A DNA stretch of 45,433 bases from Opitutaceae bacterium (lineage in GTDB: Bacteria; Verrucomicrobiota; Verrucomicrobiia; Opitutales; Opitutaceae), in contig JANQKI010000040.1 in assembly GCA_028281165.1 (NCBI GenBank), forward strand, positions 1 through 45,433, given 5' to 3'. Positions 35,185-43,922 of this stretch are shown one piece after another. The notes below the pieces were generated by a model. The model was not told the origin of the DNA and did not search any database. It was given only the letters and a program-made list of their open reading frames with translations. The position numbers and the translations under genes are program-made. The stretch's first letter is position 1. Each line of letters begins with the position of its first letter.

Positions 35185-35946
35185 ATGCCGAAGAAACCTG
35201 TTAAGAAAGACTACGTCACCGAGTTCATGTCATCGTTGCGGGGACATGGGAATTTGGAAGCGATGTTTGATCTTCTTCCCGATGTCTATTTCTATATCAA
35301 GGACAAAGATTGCCGCTTCGTTTTGGGAAACGAGGCAACTCTGCGGCTTTTTAACCTTAAGTCTAATAGCGAACTAATAGGAAAGACCGAATACGATTTC
35401 TTTCCGGATAGAATCGCTGATCCGATTCAAGCTGATGATTGCGATGTGATTCGGAATGATCGAAAAATTATAAACCACACGGAGCTCATCGTAGATGAGG
35501 CGGGTCATCTAATTTGGGTATCTACAAATAAACTACCGCTATTTGGGAGAAATGGCAGTGCGAAAGGGCTAATGGGAACGACTCGCGTATTGCGACGATC
35601 GGATCGTTTGCCAGAGGGCTTCCACCAGTTTGCTCCAGCGATCGAGCGTATCCAGAAAGACTATTCGGAGGCGATTGATGTTGAAGAGCTGGCCAAGATG
35701 AGTTCCTTGTCGAGCAGTCAGTTCAGAAAGCGTTTTAAAGAACTATTCAGACTGCCTCCGCAGCAGTTCATTCAAAAGGTTCGCTTGCAGGCGGCCTGTC
35801 ATCTTCTTGACTCTACGGACGACCCGCTGTCGGAGATCGCCCTGAAGTGCGGTTTCTGCGACCAGAGTTACTTTACTCGTCAGTTTAGATCGTTTTTCGA
35901 TACTTCCCCAAAGCGCTATCGTGAACGTTGGCGACGAAGGCGCTAA
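35185..35946 (+). CDS. PAS-AraC family transcriptional regulator
   Basis: 253 residues. Residues ~25-140 form a PAS domain (LLPDVYFYIKDKDCRFVLGN, ELIGKTEYDFFPD, IWVSTNKLPLFG, GLMGTTRVL), expected to sense a small molecule or redox state in the cytoplasm. Residues ~155-253 hold the two helix-turn-helix motifs of AraC/XylS regulators: DVEELAKMSSLSSSQFRKRF and PLSEIALKCGFCDQSYFTRQ, then SPKRYRERWR. It has no membrane segment. It lies 219 bp before the Tm-1-like gene set on the same strand, so it is a candidate activator of that set. The PAS ligand cannot be inferred. Confidence 0.92.
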   Translation: MPKKPVKKDYVTEFMSSLRGHGNLEAMFDLLPDVYFYIKDKDCRFVLGNEATLRLFNLKSNSELIGKTEYDFFPDRIADPIQADDCDVIRNDRKIINHTELIVDEAGHLIWVSTNKLPLFGRNGSAKGLMGTTRVLRRSDRLPEGFHQFAPAIERIQKDYSEAIDVEELAKMSSLSSSQFRKRFKELFRLPPQQFIQKVRLQAACHLLDSTDDPLSEIALKCGFCDQSYFTRQFRSFFDTSPKRYRERWRRRR

Positions 35947-36165
35947 GCAGCGATAGCACTGTTACTTCCGGCCTATTTCCATATTCAAAGTCGTTTAAAT
36001 AAGCGAATCGTTATAAAAATTAGGCAATGGACAAAAGACGGAAACGGATTTATCGTCTAATATTAGGTTCATCGTTTTCTTGAAGCCCTATGCCTTTGAT
36101 TGAGGTAAAGAACCGCCCCTGGGAGATTAGGTTTCTTCTCTTTAATTATGTATTCAAATTAAGCT

Positions 36166-37026
36166 ATGATCGTAAAACGCATTTCAACGGAGCTCATTCT
36201 CGAGAAGCTAAAGGCTAAAGTTGGCAAACGAGAGCCTATCATGATTTCAAGCGCCGGTAGCGGTCTGGTCGCCAAGCTGCTGGAAAAGGCGGGAGCCGAC
36301 TGCATCAACACATTCTCAGGAGCCCGGCTAAGGGCCAACGGAATGGGTACGATGTCGATGATGTGGCCAATCTTGGATTCCAATCGGCAAACGCTCGACT
36401 ACACGCGCGAGGACATCATGCCGGCATTGTGTGGCGATGCATTCGTTTGCGCCTGCCTTAATGCGAACGATCCCCTTAAGGACATGCGAATGGTTTTGGA
36501 AGACTGCCAGCGAATGGGGGTCAATTCCGTATCCAATATTGGCCCCTCCATTAGCTATGTAGATAAGGATAGCGAAATCTATAGAGTGCTGCAGAGCGCG
36601 GGAATCACCCTCCAAAACGAAATCGATATGCTCAAGCTAGCCAAGGAAGAGATGAATATGGTGACGATCGGTCTGGCATTCACAATGGAGGATTCTCTCG
36701 AACTGGTCGGCCAGGCGAAGCCGCATATTTTCTGTTATCATGCCGGGACGACCAAAGGAGGACTCAGCGGCTATGATAAGGGTGTGACCATAGAAGAGAC
36801 TGCCGCGGAGACGGAAGAGGTGTATCAAGCTGTGCGCTCGTTGCACCCTGATGTGATACTCGTTGGGCATGGAGCCGCCATGGAAAATCCGCCAGACGCT
36901 CAGTATATGTTGGACCATACTTCCGGGCATGGCTTTTGGACGGGCTCGTCGACGGAACGACTGCCTATAGAACGCGCGGTATCCGTTGCGGCTTCCGAGT
37001 TTTCCGCGCTCACGTTTTCCAAATAG
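36166..37026 (+). CDS. TIM-barrel phosphoenolpyruvate-hydrolase-like protein (Tm-1 C-terminal half type)
   Basis: 286 residues, cytoplasmic. The sequence follows the phosphoenolpyruvate hydrolase-like TIM-barrel family (PF09370 type): MISSAGSGLVAKLLEKAGAD, INTFSGARLRANGMGTMS, CACLNANDPLKDM, NFGP-like SNIGPSISY, HAGTTKGGLSGYDKG and ILVGHGAAMENP. In plants the same module is the C-terminal part of the tomato Tm-1 resistance protein. Here it is a separate gene, 16 bp before the partner that matches the Tm-1 N-terminal half. The reaction is not established; names in databases come from similarity to PEP mutase-like barrels. ATG 36166 gives a natural family N-terminus. Confidence 0.87.
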   Translation: MIVKRISTELILEKLKAKVGKREPIMISSAGSGLVAKLLEKAGADCINTFSGARLRANGMGTMSMMWPILDSNRQTLDYTREDIMPALCGDAFVCACLNANDPLKDMRMVLEDCQRMGVNSVSNIGPSISYVDKDSEIYRVLQSAGITLQNEIDMLKLAKEEMNMVTIGLAFTMEDSLELVGQAKPHIFCYHAGTTKGGLSGYDKGVTIEETAAETEEVYQAVRSLHPDVILVGHGAAMENPPDAQYMLDHTSGHGFWTGSSTERLPIERAVSVAASEFSALTFSK

Positions 37027-37030
37027 AAAA

Positions 37031-37036
37031 AGGAGG
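37031..37036 (+). promoter_or_regulatory. Ribosome binding site AGGAGG for the UPF0261/Tm-1-like gene
   Basis: A perfect AGGAGG 6 nt before ATG 37043, fixing that start over an in-frame extension that would run into the preceding gene. Confidence 0.85.
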
Positions 37037-37042
37037 GCTGCC

Positions 37043-38287
37043 ATGGAAAAGCGTGTCGCCATACTGGCTACGATGGATACGAAAGGAACGGAGTGCCGTT
37101 TCTTGAGACAGGAAATCGAGAAACTGGGAGGACGCGCGTTTCTGATCGATATTGGCGTTGTCGGCGTGACGGATATCGACGTCGACATCGACAAAGCGAC
37201 CGTTGCCGAAGAAGGTGGTCGACCGTTGGCCGATCTATTGAGCAACCCGACACGTCAAGAAGCGTCGCAAGTGATGGTCAAAGGGGCGATCGCGCTCCTC
37301 AAGAAATTGATCGAGGAGAACAGAATCCATTCGCTCATTAGCCTTGGCGGCACACAGGGGACCAATGTCTGCTGCGAAATCATGCAAGATCTGCCTTATG
37401 GATTTCCGAAGATCATGCTCTCTACCATGGCATCGGGGGATACTTCGAGTTTCGTTGGTATCAAAGATATCACTATGATGTTTTCAGTGGGCGACATCTT
37501 GGGGTTGAATCCATTTTCTAGACGTATTTTAGCCAATGCGGCTGGAGCTGGCTACGGCATGGCCCAAGTGCCGCACTCCATTGATTTCGGAGGGGGGAAA
37601 CCGGTAATTGGCATTTCGAATCTTGGCGTGCTGACGCGTGGCACCATGAAAGCGATCGAATTGTTTGGGGAACGTGGATACGAAGTGATCGTGTTCCATG
37701 CAGTGGGCTCTGGCGGTCGCGCTATGGAGCAGATGATGCGAGATGGGATCATCGAGGCGGTATTCGATTTTGGCATGGGCGAGATCGCCGATGCTGTTCA
37801 CGAGGGCTTGCGCGCTGGAGACGATGATCGATTGACCGTGGCGGGTAAACTTGGACTTCCTCAAGTGGTGGTTCCGGGCGGTATCGACCATCTAGGTATT
37901 TGGGTGGACGAACCAAACTCCGTTCCTGAAAGGTATAAGGATCATATCTATTCGTTTCACAACCCGCACATTTTCGTGCCGCGTACTAACGGAGCGGAAA
38001 TGGCTGAGATTATGAAGAGCATTGCCCAAAGGCTGCAGTGGAGCAAGGAACGAACGGTCTTCCTGTTGCCGAAGAAAGGAGTGAGTAGCTACTCGGCCGA
38101 GGGTGGCGCCCTCTACGATCGCGATAGCGACGAGGTGTTTCATCAAGCAGTGCGTGAATTGCTTCCAGAGCATATTGAGCTGATAGAGATGGATAACAAT
38201 GCCGAGGACGAAGCGTTTGTACGAAAAGCGGTGGATACATTGATCGGCTTAACTGAAAGCAAGGATAGAGTCGGGATTGCGACCTGA
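37043..38287 (+). CDS. UPF0261 / Tm-1-like ATP-binding domain protein
   Basis: 414 residues, cytoplasmic, with no signal peptide. The family pattern is clear: VAILATMDTKGTECRFLR at the N-terminus, LIDIGVVGV, ISLGGTQGTNVCCEIM, KIMLSTMASGDTSSFVG, ILANAAGAGYGMA, ISNLGVLTRGTM, VFHAVGSGGRAMEQM and VVPGGIDHLG. Structures of tomato Tm-1 show this half as two Rossmann-like domains that bind ATP. Together with the upstream TIM-barrel gene it reconstitutes the Tm-1 architecture as two proteins. Gap to the next gene is 8 bp, so all three are likely co-transcribed. The metabolic role in bacteria is undefined. Confidence 0.92.
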   Translation: MEKRVAILATMDTKGTECRFLRQEIEKLGGRAFLIDIGVVGVTDIDVDIDKATVAEEGGRPLADLLSNPTRQEASQVMVKGAIALLKKLIEENRIHSLISLGGTQGTNVCCEIMQDLPYGFPKIMLSTMASGDTSSFVGIKDITMMFSVGDILGLNPFSRRILANAAGAGYGMAQVPHSIDFGGGKPVIGISNLGVLTRGTMKAIELFGERGYEVIVFHAVGSGGRAMEQMMRDGIIEAVFDFGMGEIADAVHEGLRAGDDDRLTVAGKLGLPQVVVPGGIDHLGIWVDEPNSVPERYKDHIYSFHNPHIFVPRTNGAEMAEIMKSIAQRLQWSKERTVFLLPKKGVSSYSAEGGALYDRDSDEVFHQAVRELLPEHIELIEMDNNAEDEAFVRKAVDTLIGLTESKDRVGIAT

Positions 38288-38295
38288 ATCAGGTT

Positions 38296-41200
38296 ATGAG
38301 GAGCAAGAGAAATTTTGCTATTATCCTGACGTATGCCGCGATGCTAGCGTCTTCAGGCTTTGGAAGCGATCATCTGTTTTTCGAAGCTGGCATAGGGCCA
38401 GGGGCGGGGAAACATGTGGTATTCATTTCGGGAGATGAGGAGTATCGCTCGGAGGAAGCCATGCCCATGCTTGCTAGCATTGCCGCCCGTCATGGGTTTA
38501 AGAGTACGGCGCTTTTCTCTTTGGACGAAAACGGTATTGTAAATCCGGATATACAGTCGAGTTTAGCCCATTCGGAGGCGCTGGATTCCGCTGATGCGAT
38601 CGTCATGGCGATTCGTTTTCGCAATTGGGACGATGTTGCCATGCAGCGTTTCGAGGATGCGATTTTGCGAGGCGTTCCGATTATCGCTCTGCGAACATCC
38701 ACTCACGCGTTCAGATTTCCCTCGGATAGCAAATGGGCTAGGTATAGCTTTCGCGCTTCCGAAGAAACCGGTTGGAAAAACGGCTTCGGGAGAGAGATCC
38801 TGGGCGAAACTTGGGTAAGTCATCATGGAAAACACAAAGTGGAGGGGACGCGGTCCAAGGTCGAGTCGGCCAATCGTCTGCATCCCATACTGAACGGGGT
38901 GGGGGAGATCTTTGGAGATTCCGATGTGTATACGGCGAATCCGCCAATCGAGAGCTCTACCATATTGCTTCGAGGCGAAGTAACGCAAAGCTTGGATCCC
39001 GATTCTCCAGCTCTAAAGGGAAAAAAGAATAATCCAATGCAGCCGATTGCATGGACGCGACAGTACCAAAATGAAGCGGGAAAAACCAATCGCGTTTTTA
39101 CTACTACAATGGGAGCGGCAACGGACTTGCTTGATGAGGATCTTCGTCGCTTAGTGCTGAACGCGATTTACTGGGGGCTTGAAATGAGCGTTCTCCCAAA
39201 GGCTGATGTCGCTGTTGCTGAAAGCTATGACCCGACTATGTATGGATTTGGTGGATATAAAAAGGGGTTGAGACCAATCGACTTTGTCGAGGGAGAGGAG
39301 ATGGACGTTGACCAAGCGAAAGCAGCTCGAAATCGCATCGAGATTAAAGATGGCGGGCGAATTGTCATAGTGGGAAATGGGCTTGGATCACGCATGACGG
39401 CGTTTGGCTACTTCGAAACCGAGATGCATCTTCGGAAGCCGCAAAGCCAATTGGTCATTAGGAATATGTGCGACGAGGGCAATACGCCTAGTTTTCGTCC
39501 GCATTCGAGTCGCTCGTACCAGCTGGGATTTCCTGGAGCGGAGAATTTTCATGAACCTTACACTGGTGGAAATATAGCCGAAGGTATTGGTCATTTCCCT
39601 ACAGAAGAAGAATGGCTTGCTGATCTGAAACCAGACACGATTATCGCGTTTTTCGGATTCAGCGAATCATTCATGGGTTTGCCTGGGATTTCTCATTTCG
39701 AAGCGGAGCTGGACGCCTTTTTGAAACGAACCTCCCAAACGGCTTACAATGCGGTGGCTCCACCTCAGGTTGTCTTGGTGTCTCCCATTGCAGTGGAGGA
39801 TCGTTCGAGCGAGTTGGATGTTCCTAGCGGGGAGAAAAGGAATGCCGCGCTCGTTCGCTACGTGGAGGCGATGAAGAAGGTTGCGGAGAGTAACAATGCC
39901 CTATTCGTGAATGTATTCGATCCATCGAGACGATGGTATCAACAGAGCAAGGACCCGCTAACCAACGACGGGGCCTTCCTCAATGAATTAGGGTATCGGA
40001 AATTGGGCGCCTATCTGGCGGATGTCCTTGCGGGGCCTGCCAAAGCCGAATCAACGGCGAAACGCGAGAGGATTCGCCAAGCTGTATTGGATAAGGATTG
40101 GTTTTGGCTAAATGATTTCAAAATTCCAAATGGCGTACATGCCTACGGGCGGCGTTTCGATCCGTTTGGACCTGAAAACTATCCGGACGAAATAAGGAAG
40201 ACTCGCGAGATGACGGCGAATCGCGATCAAGCGATTTGGGCGGTATTGGCAGGAAATGAACTTGATCTGCAGGCATTGGATGCCGAGACGCATCGCTTAC
40301 CACCGGTACCGACTAACTATAAGATTGGCGAAAGCGGTGGCTTGGGTCTGTTGTACGGCTCCGAGGCCTTGGACAGCTTGACAGTGCCAGATGGATACAG
40401 GGTCGATCAATGGGCGAGTGAACAGGAATTCCCCGACCTCGCGAATCCCGCGCAACTCTCATTCGATGGTCAGGGTAGGTTGTGGGTCGCAGTGATGCCT
40501 AGCTATCCACACTATCGACCAGGGGATTCGCGTCCAAATGATAAGCTATTGATCTTGGAGGACACCGACAATGATGGGCAGGCGGATAAGCAAAGCGTGT
40601 GGGCTGACGGACTGCATCTGCCATTTGGTTTTGAGATCGCCGCGGACGGGGTCTATGTATCGCAAGATCGGAGTCTTGTATTGCTGAAGGACACGGATGG
40701 TGATGGAAAGGCGGATACGAAAGAAATTATTGTTAGCGGTTTCGACGATCACGATACCCACCATGCAATTGGAGCGTTTTGCGCGGATCCTTCTGGAGCG
40801 ATTTTTCTAAGCGAAGGCCTTTTCCTGAGGAGTCACATCGAGACAGCCTATGGTGTCGTGCGAGGATCGAATGGCGGTTTCTATCGCTATACGCCTCAGA
40901 GACGACATCTGGATCGCATCGCCCAATTGCGGATACCGAATCCATGGGGAGTGGCATTCGACGACTGGGGACAGCCCTTCTTCCTGCATACGTCGAATAC
41001 GAGAGTCGAGTGGATGTTGCCGGGTACTGTGTATTCAAAGTATGGCTATGACGCGCCCAGAGGCCACGACCTTATCGAGGAGGGGCACCGTGTTCGTCCA
41101 ACTTCGGGACTGGAGTTTCTTCACAGCCGTCACTTTCCGGATGAAGTTCAAGGGGATTTGCTACTTTGCAACACCATAGGATTTCGAGGAATCAAGCAGC

Positions 41201-42429
41201 ATCGAGTGATGGACGAGGGTACTGGATACAAAACGACTCACCGACAGGATCTGATTAAGTCGAGCGATCGGAATTTCAGACCTGTGGACTTGGAGGTCGC
41301 TCCCGATGGTTCGTTGTATGTAGTTGACTGGTACAATCCGCTTATCGGGCATATGCAACACAACGCCCGCGATCCCAATCGCGATCATGCCCATGGACGC
41401 ATTTACCGAATCACCTACCCAAGCCGTTCACCGGTTGCTCCCATGCGAATCGAGGGAGCGAGTATCGATCAACTGCTCGAGAATGCTAAGAGTTACGAGT
41501 ATCGTGGCCGGTATCGAAATCGTCGTGAATTGCGTGGGCGCGATCCGGATGCGGTCGTTAGCGCCCTTAGCGATTGGATACAAGAGATCGATTTATCCCA
41601 GCCCGGGGCTGAGCGTCTGGCGCTTGAAGCGCTATGGATCAGCTGGGGCGCCAATCGAATCGACGAGTCACTATTGCTACGATTGCTTGACTCCGAGGAT
41701 TATCGTATTCGGGCGGCGGCGATATATGCGATGCGCTTTAATGAGAGTCGCGTTGAGAATTTTGATGGATTGCTCAGGACCGCTCTGGATGATCCTCACG
41801 GGCGCGTTCGCCTAGCTGCCATGACCGCTGCTTCTTGGTTGGGGAAGGAGAGGGGGCTATCTTTGCTTGAAGGCATGGAGGGAAAACCGGGGCTGTTGGA
41901 TGATTGGTCCGAGGAAATATATCGCTATACGATTGCCCAATTAAGCGACCTTCCTTTTGAGGAGAAGAGTGATTCAAGTCTTCCCGTGGCCGAGCTCGAA
42001 GGGTCTCAGCTGGAGTCATTCCAGCGTGGATACGAAATTTACGGACGAGAAGGGCATTGCGCGACCTGTCATCAAAAGGATGGCAAGGGGTTGCCGTCAT
42101 CGGGTTTTCCTAGTCTGCAGAATAGTCCGTGGGTGACTCAAGGCCCAGAGCGCCTCGTCAAACTCACTTTGAACGGCTTGCATGGGCCCATTGAAGTCAA
42201 TGGCGAGACGCTTCCTGGTTTAACGCCAATGACCCCTTTCAGGGGTATTTTGAATGATCAGGAAGTGGCTGATGTGCTAACGTACGTCCGAAACGCTTTC
42301 GACAATAAAGCTCCAGCCATAGAATCGGACCAAGTAGCTAGAGTGCGTTCGGAAACTGCCGACAAGGTGGGCTTCTACTCGCCAGCAGAGTTGCTGGAAA
42401 TCCATCCTCATGAGAGTGACGGCAACTAA
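38296..42429 (+). CDS. Giant periplasmic fusion: ThuA + SGNH hydrolase + propeller + HEAT + cytochrome c
   Basis: 1377 residues, with a signal peptide about 1-23. Residues ~38-300 are ThuA-like (HVVFISGDEEYRSEEAMPML, GVPIIALRTSTHAF, TRQYQNEAGKTNRVFTTTMG). About 350-590 are an SGNH/GDSL hydrolase-like domain (GGRIVIVGNGLGSRMTAFG, TIIAFFGFSESF, FLNELGYRKLGAYLADVL), with its usual linker GVHAYGRRFDPFGPENYP. About 698-1065 are a dehydrogenase-type propeller with DTDNDGQADK and DTDGDGKADT calcium-binding-like loops. HEAT-like repeats occupy ~1075-1225, and a cytochrome c domain has CATCH at 1255-1259. I infer a surface or periplasmic enzyme combining ester hydrolysis or glycan recognition with redox chemistry. 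The GDSL Ser position reads GNGLG, so the SGNH part may be inactive. Confidence 0.88.
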   Translation: MRSKRNFAIILTYAAMLASSGFGSDHLFFEAGIGPGAGKHVVFISGDEEYRSEEAMPMLASIAARHGFKSTALFSLDENGIVNPDIQSSLAHSEALDSADAIVMAIRFRNWDDVAMQRFEDAILRGVPIIALRTSTHAFRFPSDSKWARYSFRASEETGWKNGFGREILGETWVSHHGKHKVEGTRSKVESANRLHPILNGVGEIFGDSDVYTANPPIESSTILLRGEVTQSLDPDSPALKGKKNNPMQPIAWTRQYQNEAGKTNRVFTTTMGAATDLLDEDLRRLVLNAIYWGLEMSVLPKADVAVAESYDPTMYGFGGYKKGLRPIDFVEGEEMDVDQAKAARNRIEIKDGGRIVIVGNGLGSRMTAFGYFETEMHLRKPQSQLVIRNMCDEGNTPSFRPHSSRSYQLGFPGAENFHEPYTGGNIAEGIGHFPTEEEWLADLKPDTIIAFFGFSESFMGLPGISHFEAELDAFLKRTSQTAYNAVAPPQVVLVSPIAVEDRSSELDVPSGEKRNAALVRYVEAMKKVAESNNALFVNVFDPSRRWYQQSKDPLTNDGAFLNELGYRKLGAYLADVLAGPAKAESTAKRERIRQAVLDKDWFWLNDFKIPNGVHAYGRRFDPFGPENYPDEIRKTREMTANRDQAIWAVLAGNELDLQALDAETHRLPPVPTNYKIGESGGLGLLYGSEALDSLTVPDGYRVDQWASEQEFPDLANPAQLSFDGQGRLWVAVMPSYPHYRPGDSRPNDKLLILEDTDNDGQADKQSVWADGLHLPFGFEIAADGVYVSQDRSLVLLKDTDGDGKADTKEIIVSGFDDHDTHHAIGAFCADPSGAIFLSEGLFLRSHIETAYGVVRGSNGGFYRYTPQRRHLDRIAQLRIPNPWGVAFDDWGQPFFLHTSNTRVEWMLPGTVYSKYGYDAPRGHDLIEEGHRVRPTSGLEFLHSRHFPDEVQGDLLLCNTIGFRGIKQHRVMDEGTGYKTTHRQDLIKSSDRNFRPVDLEVAPDGSLYVVDWYNPLIGHMQHNARDPNRDHAHGRIYRITYPSRSPVAPMRIEGASIDQLLENAKSYEYRGRYRNRRELRGRDPDAVVSALSDWIQEIDLSQPGAERLALEALWISWGANRIDESLLLRLLDSEDYRIRAAAIYAMRFNESRVENFDGLLRTALDDPHGRVRLAAMTAASWLGKERGLSLLEGMEGKPGLLDDWSEEIYRYTIAQLSDLPFEEKSDSSLPVAELEGSQLESFQRGYEIYGREGHCATCHQKDGKGLPSSGFPSLQNSPWVTQGPERLVKLTLNGLHGPIEVNGETLPGLTPMTPFRGILNDQEVADVLTYVRNAFDNKAPAIESDQVARVRSETADKVGFYSPAELLEIHPHESDGN

Positions 42430-42451
42430 GTCACGATAGATAGCCGCTTCC

Positions 42452-42778
42452 TCACTTGGTAAACAATACCTGTACACGGTCGATAATCGGTTTCGACGCG
42501 TTCTCAGTTGTATCCGTAATTCGGATCTCGAACTGAAACCCATGGCCTTCTGGCAAGCTCGTCAGATCCAGCTTCGCAGGCGTCTTAGCCACTTGCTTAG
42601 CAAAGCCTGGCGTGTAGTCGTAGGATTCCTTCACCAACTGCCAATCCCTCCATTTATCCGCTCTACTATCCTTGTCGGTATCGACGCCCGCCCGCGCTTC
42701 AACGTCCTCCACCCACGGTCCTGGGCTGACGAAGTCGCTGTCTAGGGTAGGGTTACGATCTTCGCGCTTGGGTTGGTA
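42452..42778 (-). pseudogene. Decayed C-terminal remnant of an unknown protein
   Basis: An open frame of about 108 codons runs on the minus strand from just after a stop at 42779-42781. It reads as a genuine protein tail (RNPTLDSDFVSPGPWVEDVE, VDTDKDSRADKWRDWQ, LPEGHGFQFEIRITDTTENA, DRVQVLFTK). There is no ATG. The only candidate start is a GTG at 42712, in the middle of the conserved-looking part, and coding-like sequence continues upstream of it. DTDKDSRAD resembles a calcium-binding loop. It lies directly after the ABC permease stop at 42789. I infer a 5'-truncated gene left by deletion. I do not recognise the parent family. Confidence 0.55.
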
Positions 42779-42788
42779 TTAATCCTTT

Positions 42789-43922
42789 TCAAACGCGAAA
42801 GAACCGAGCTGCCAGAGCGTTCGCCGCCAGTCCGAAGCCTGCCAGGACTACAAAGTGCTTTCCTAGGTGGGAAATGTCCGAGCCGAAAGTAATCAGCTTG
42901 TGCAAGCCATCCAAAGCCCAGCCAGTCGGCAAAGTTAAGGCCACTGTCTGGAAGGTCTCGGGCACGACTTCAAGCGGCCACCAGCAGCCTCCTAAGGCCC
43001 CCATGGGCAAACCGATCATAAGGCAGACTCCAATGATCTTATCTTCGGAAATCAGGAGGAATCCAATCAGAATACCGACGGAGGCTCCAACCCAAGACAA
43101 GACCAGCAGCAATAGGAATATGCTCACTGGCTGATCTCCCATATTCACGCCGAAGACGAATTGTCCTAAAATCATGAATACGATAATCTGAACGCATCCT
43201 AGCAGTATCAGCCCGAAGAGCTTTCCGCCCATCAGTTCGGCTTTTCCGATCGGGTTGATGCTCAGCCTTTTCAATACGCCGTTTCGCCTCTCGTTCGCTA
43301 TCGAGGCGCCGCCGAAGATCATGAGATTCAACATCAAGTACATTACTAGATTGCCGGGAAGCGAATGTCCCATTCCCACAGGCACTGGTTTGCGTCCGGC
43401 GAAACGCGCGTCGAGCAACACTGGATTCTTCGTATCCATAATTGCCTGCAAGCCCTCTTCGGTCAATGGAGCGTTCACGCCATGCTCCTTCGCGTGTTCG
43501 ACCAGGTAGCCATTGAAGGCGACCGTTGCCCGAAAGACGCTTACCTGCACCAGCATGGAGCGCGGATCGTCCGCGTCTTTCATCTTGAAGACTTCGAAAA
43601 CCGTTTGCTCCTTGAGGAGAATTTTCCGCGTAAAATCCTCGGGAATCGTTATGCCACGCTTGGCCTGGTCTTTGCGTTTTTCGCCGACTGGTCGAACGCC
43701 TTCGCGTCCCAGCGTATCCAGGAGTAGCTTACTCAAGAAGCCTGAATCCAGATTCTCGATATACACCTCCGGTCGAGCGTTTCTTCCTTCGCGCGGTTCG
43801 CGGGCAGCGAAGCTCATGACGAATGCAAAGGCCAACGGCATGCCAATGAGCCATATGAACGAGCTCCTATCCTTCAAGAATAGCCTCAAATCATTGATAC
43901 CGATGTGAAGCGCCTTGCTCAT
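42789..43922 (-). CDS. ABC-2 type transporter permease (second permease of operon)
   Basis: 377 residues from ATG 43922, which overlaps the previous gene's stop in an ATGA. The open frame extends further upstream, but the overlap start is preferred. TM1 lies at ~22-40 (FIWLIGMPLAFAFVMSF), followed by a periplasmic domain of ~155 residues. The C-terminal membrane block has five or six helices, including LPGNLVMYLMLNLMIFGGAS, ANERRNGVLKRLSINPIGK (the ABC-2 coupling segment), IFLLLLVLSWVGASVGILIG and GGCWWPLEVVPETFQTVALT. This is the DrrB/NatB/YhbS-like exporter layout. With the other permease and the ATPase it forms an efflux system for an unknown substrate. Confidence 0.9.
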   Translation of the reverse strand: MSKALHIGINDLRLFLKDRSSFIWLIGMPLAFAFVMSFAAREPREGRNARPEVYIENLDSGFLSKLLLDTLGREGVRPVGEKRKDQAKRGITIPEDFTRKILLKEQTVFEVFKMKDADDPRSMLVQVSVFRATVAFNGYLVEHAKEHGVNAPLTEEGLQAIMDTKNPVLLDARFAGRKPVPVGMGHSLPGNLVMYLMLNLMIFGGASIANERRNGVLKRLSINPIGKAELMGGKLFGLILLGCVQIIVFMILGQFVFGVNMGDQPVSIFLLLLVLSWVGASVGILIGFLLISEDKIIGVCLMIGLPMGALGGCWWPLEVVPETFQTVALTLPTGWALDGLHKLITFGSDISHLGKHFVVLAGFGLAANALAARFFRV

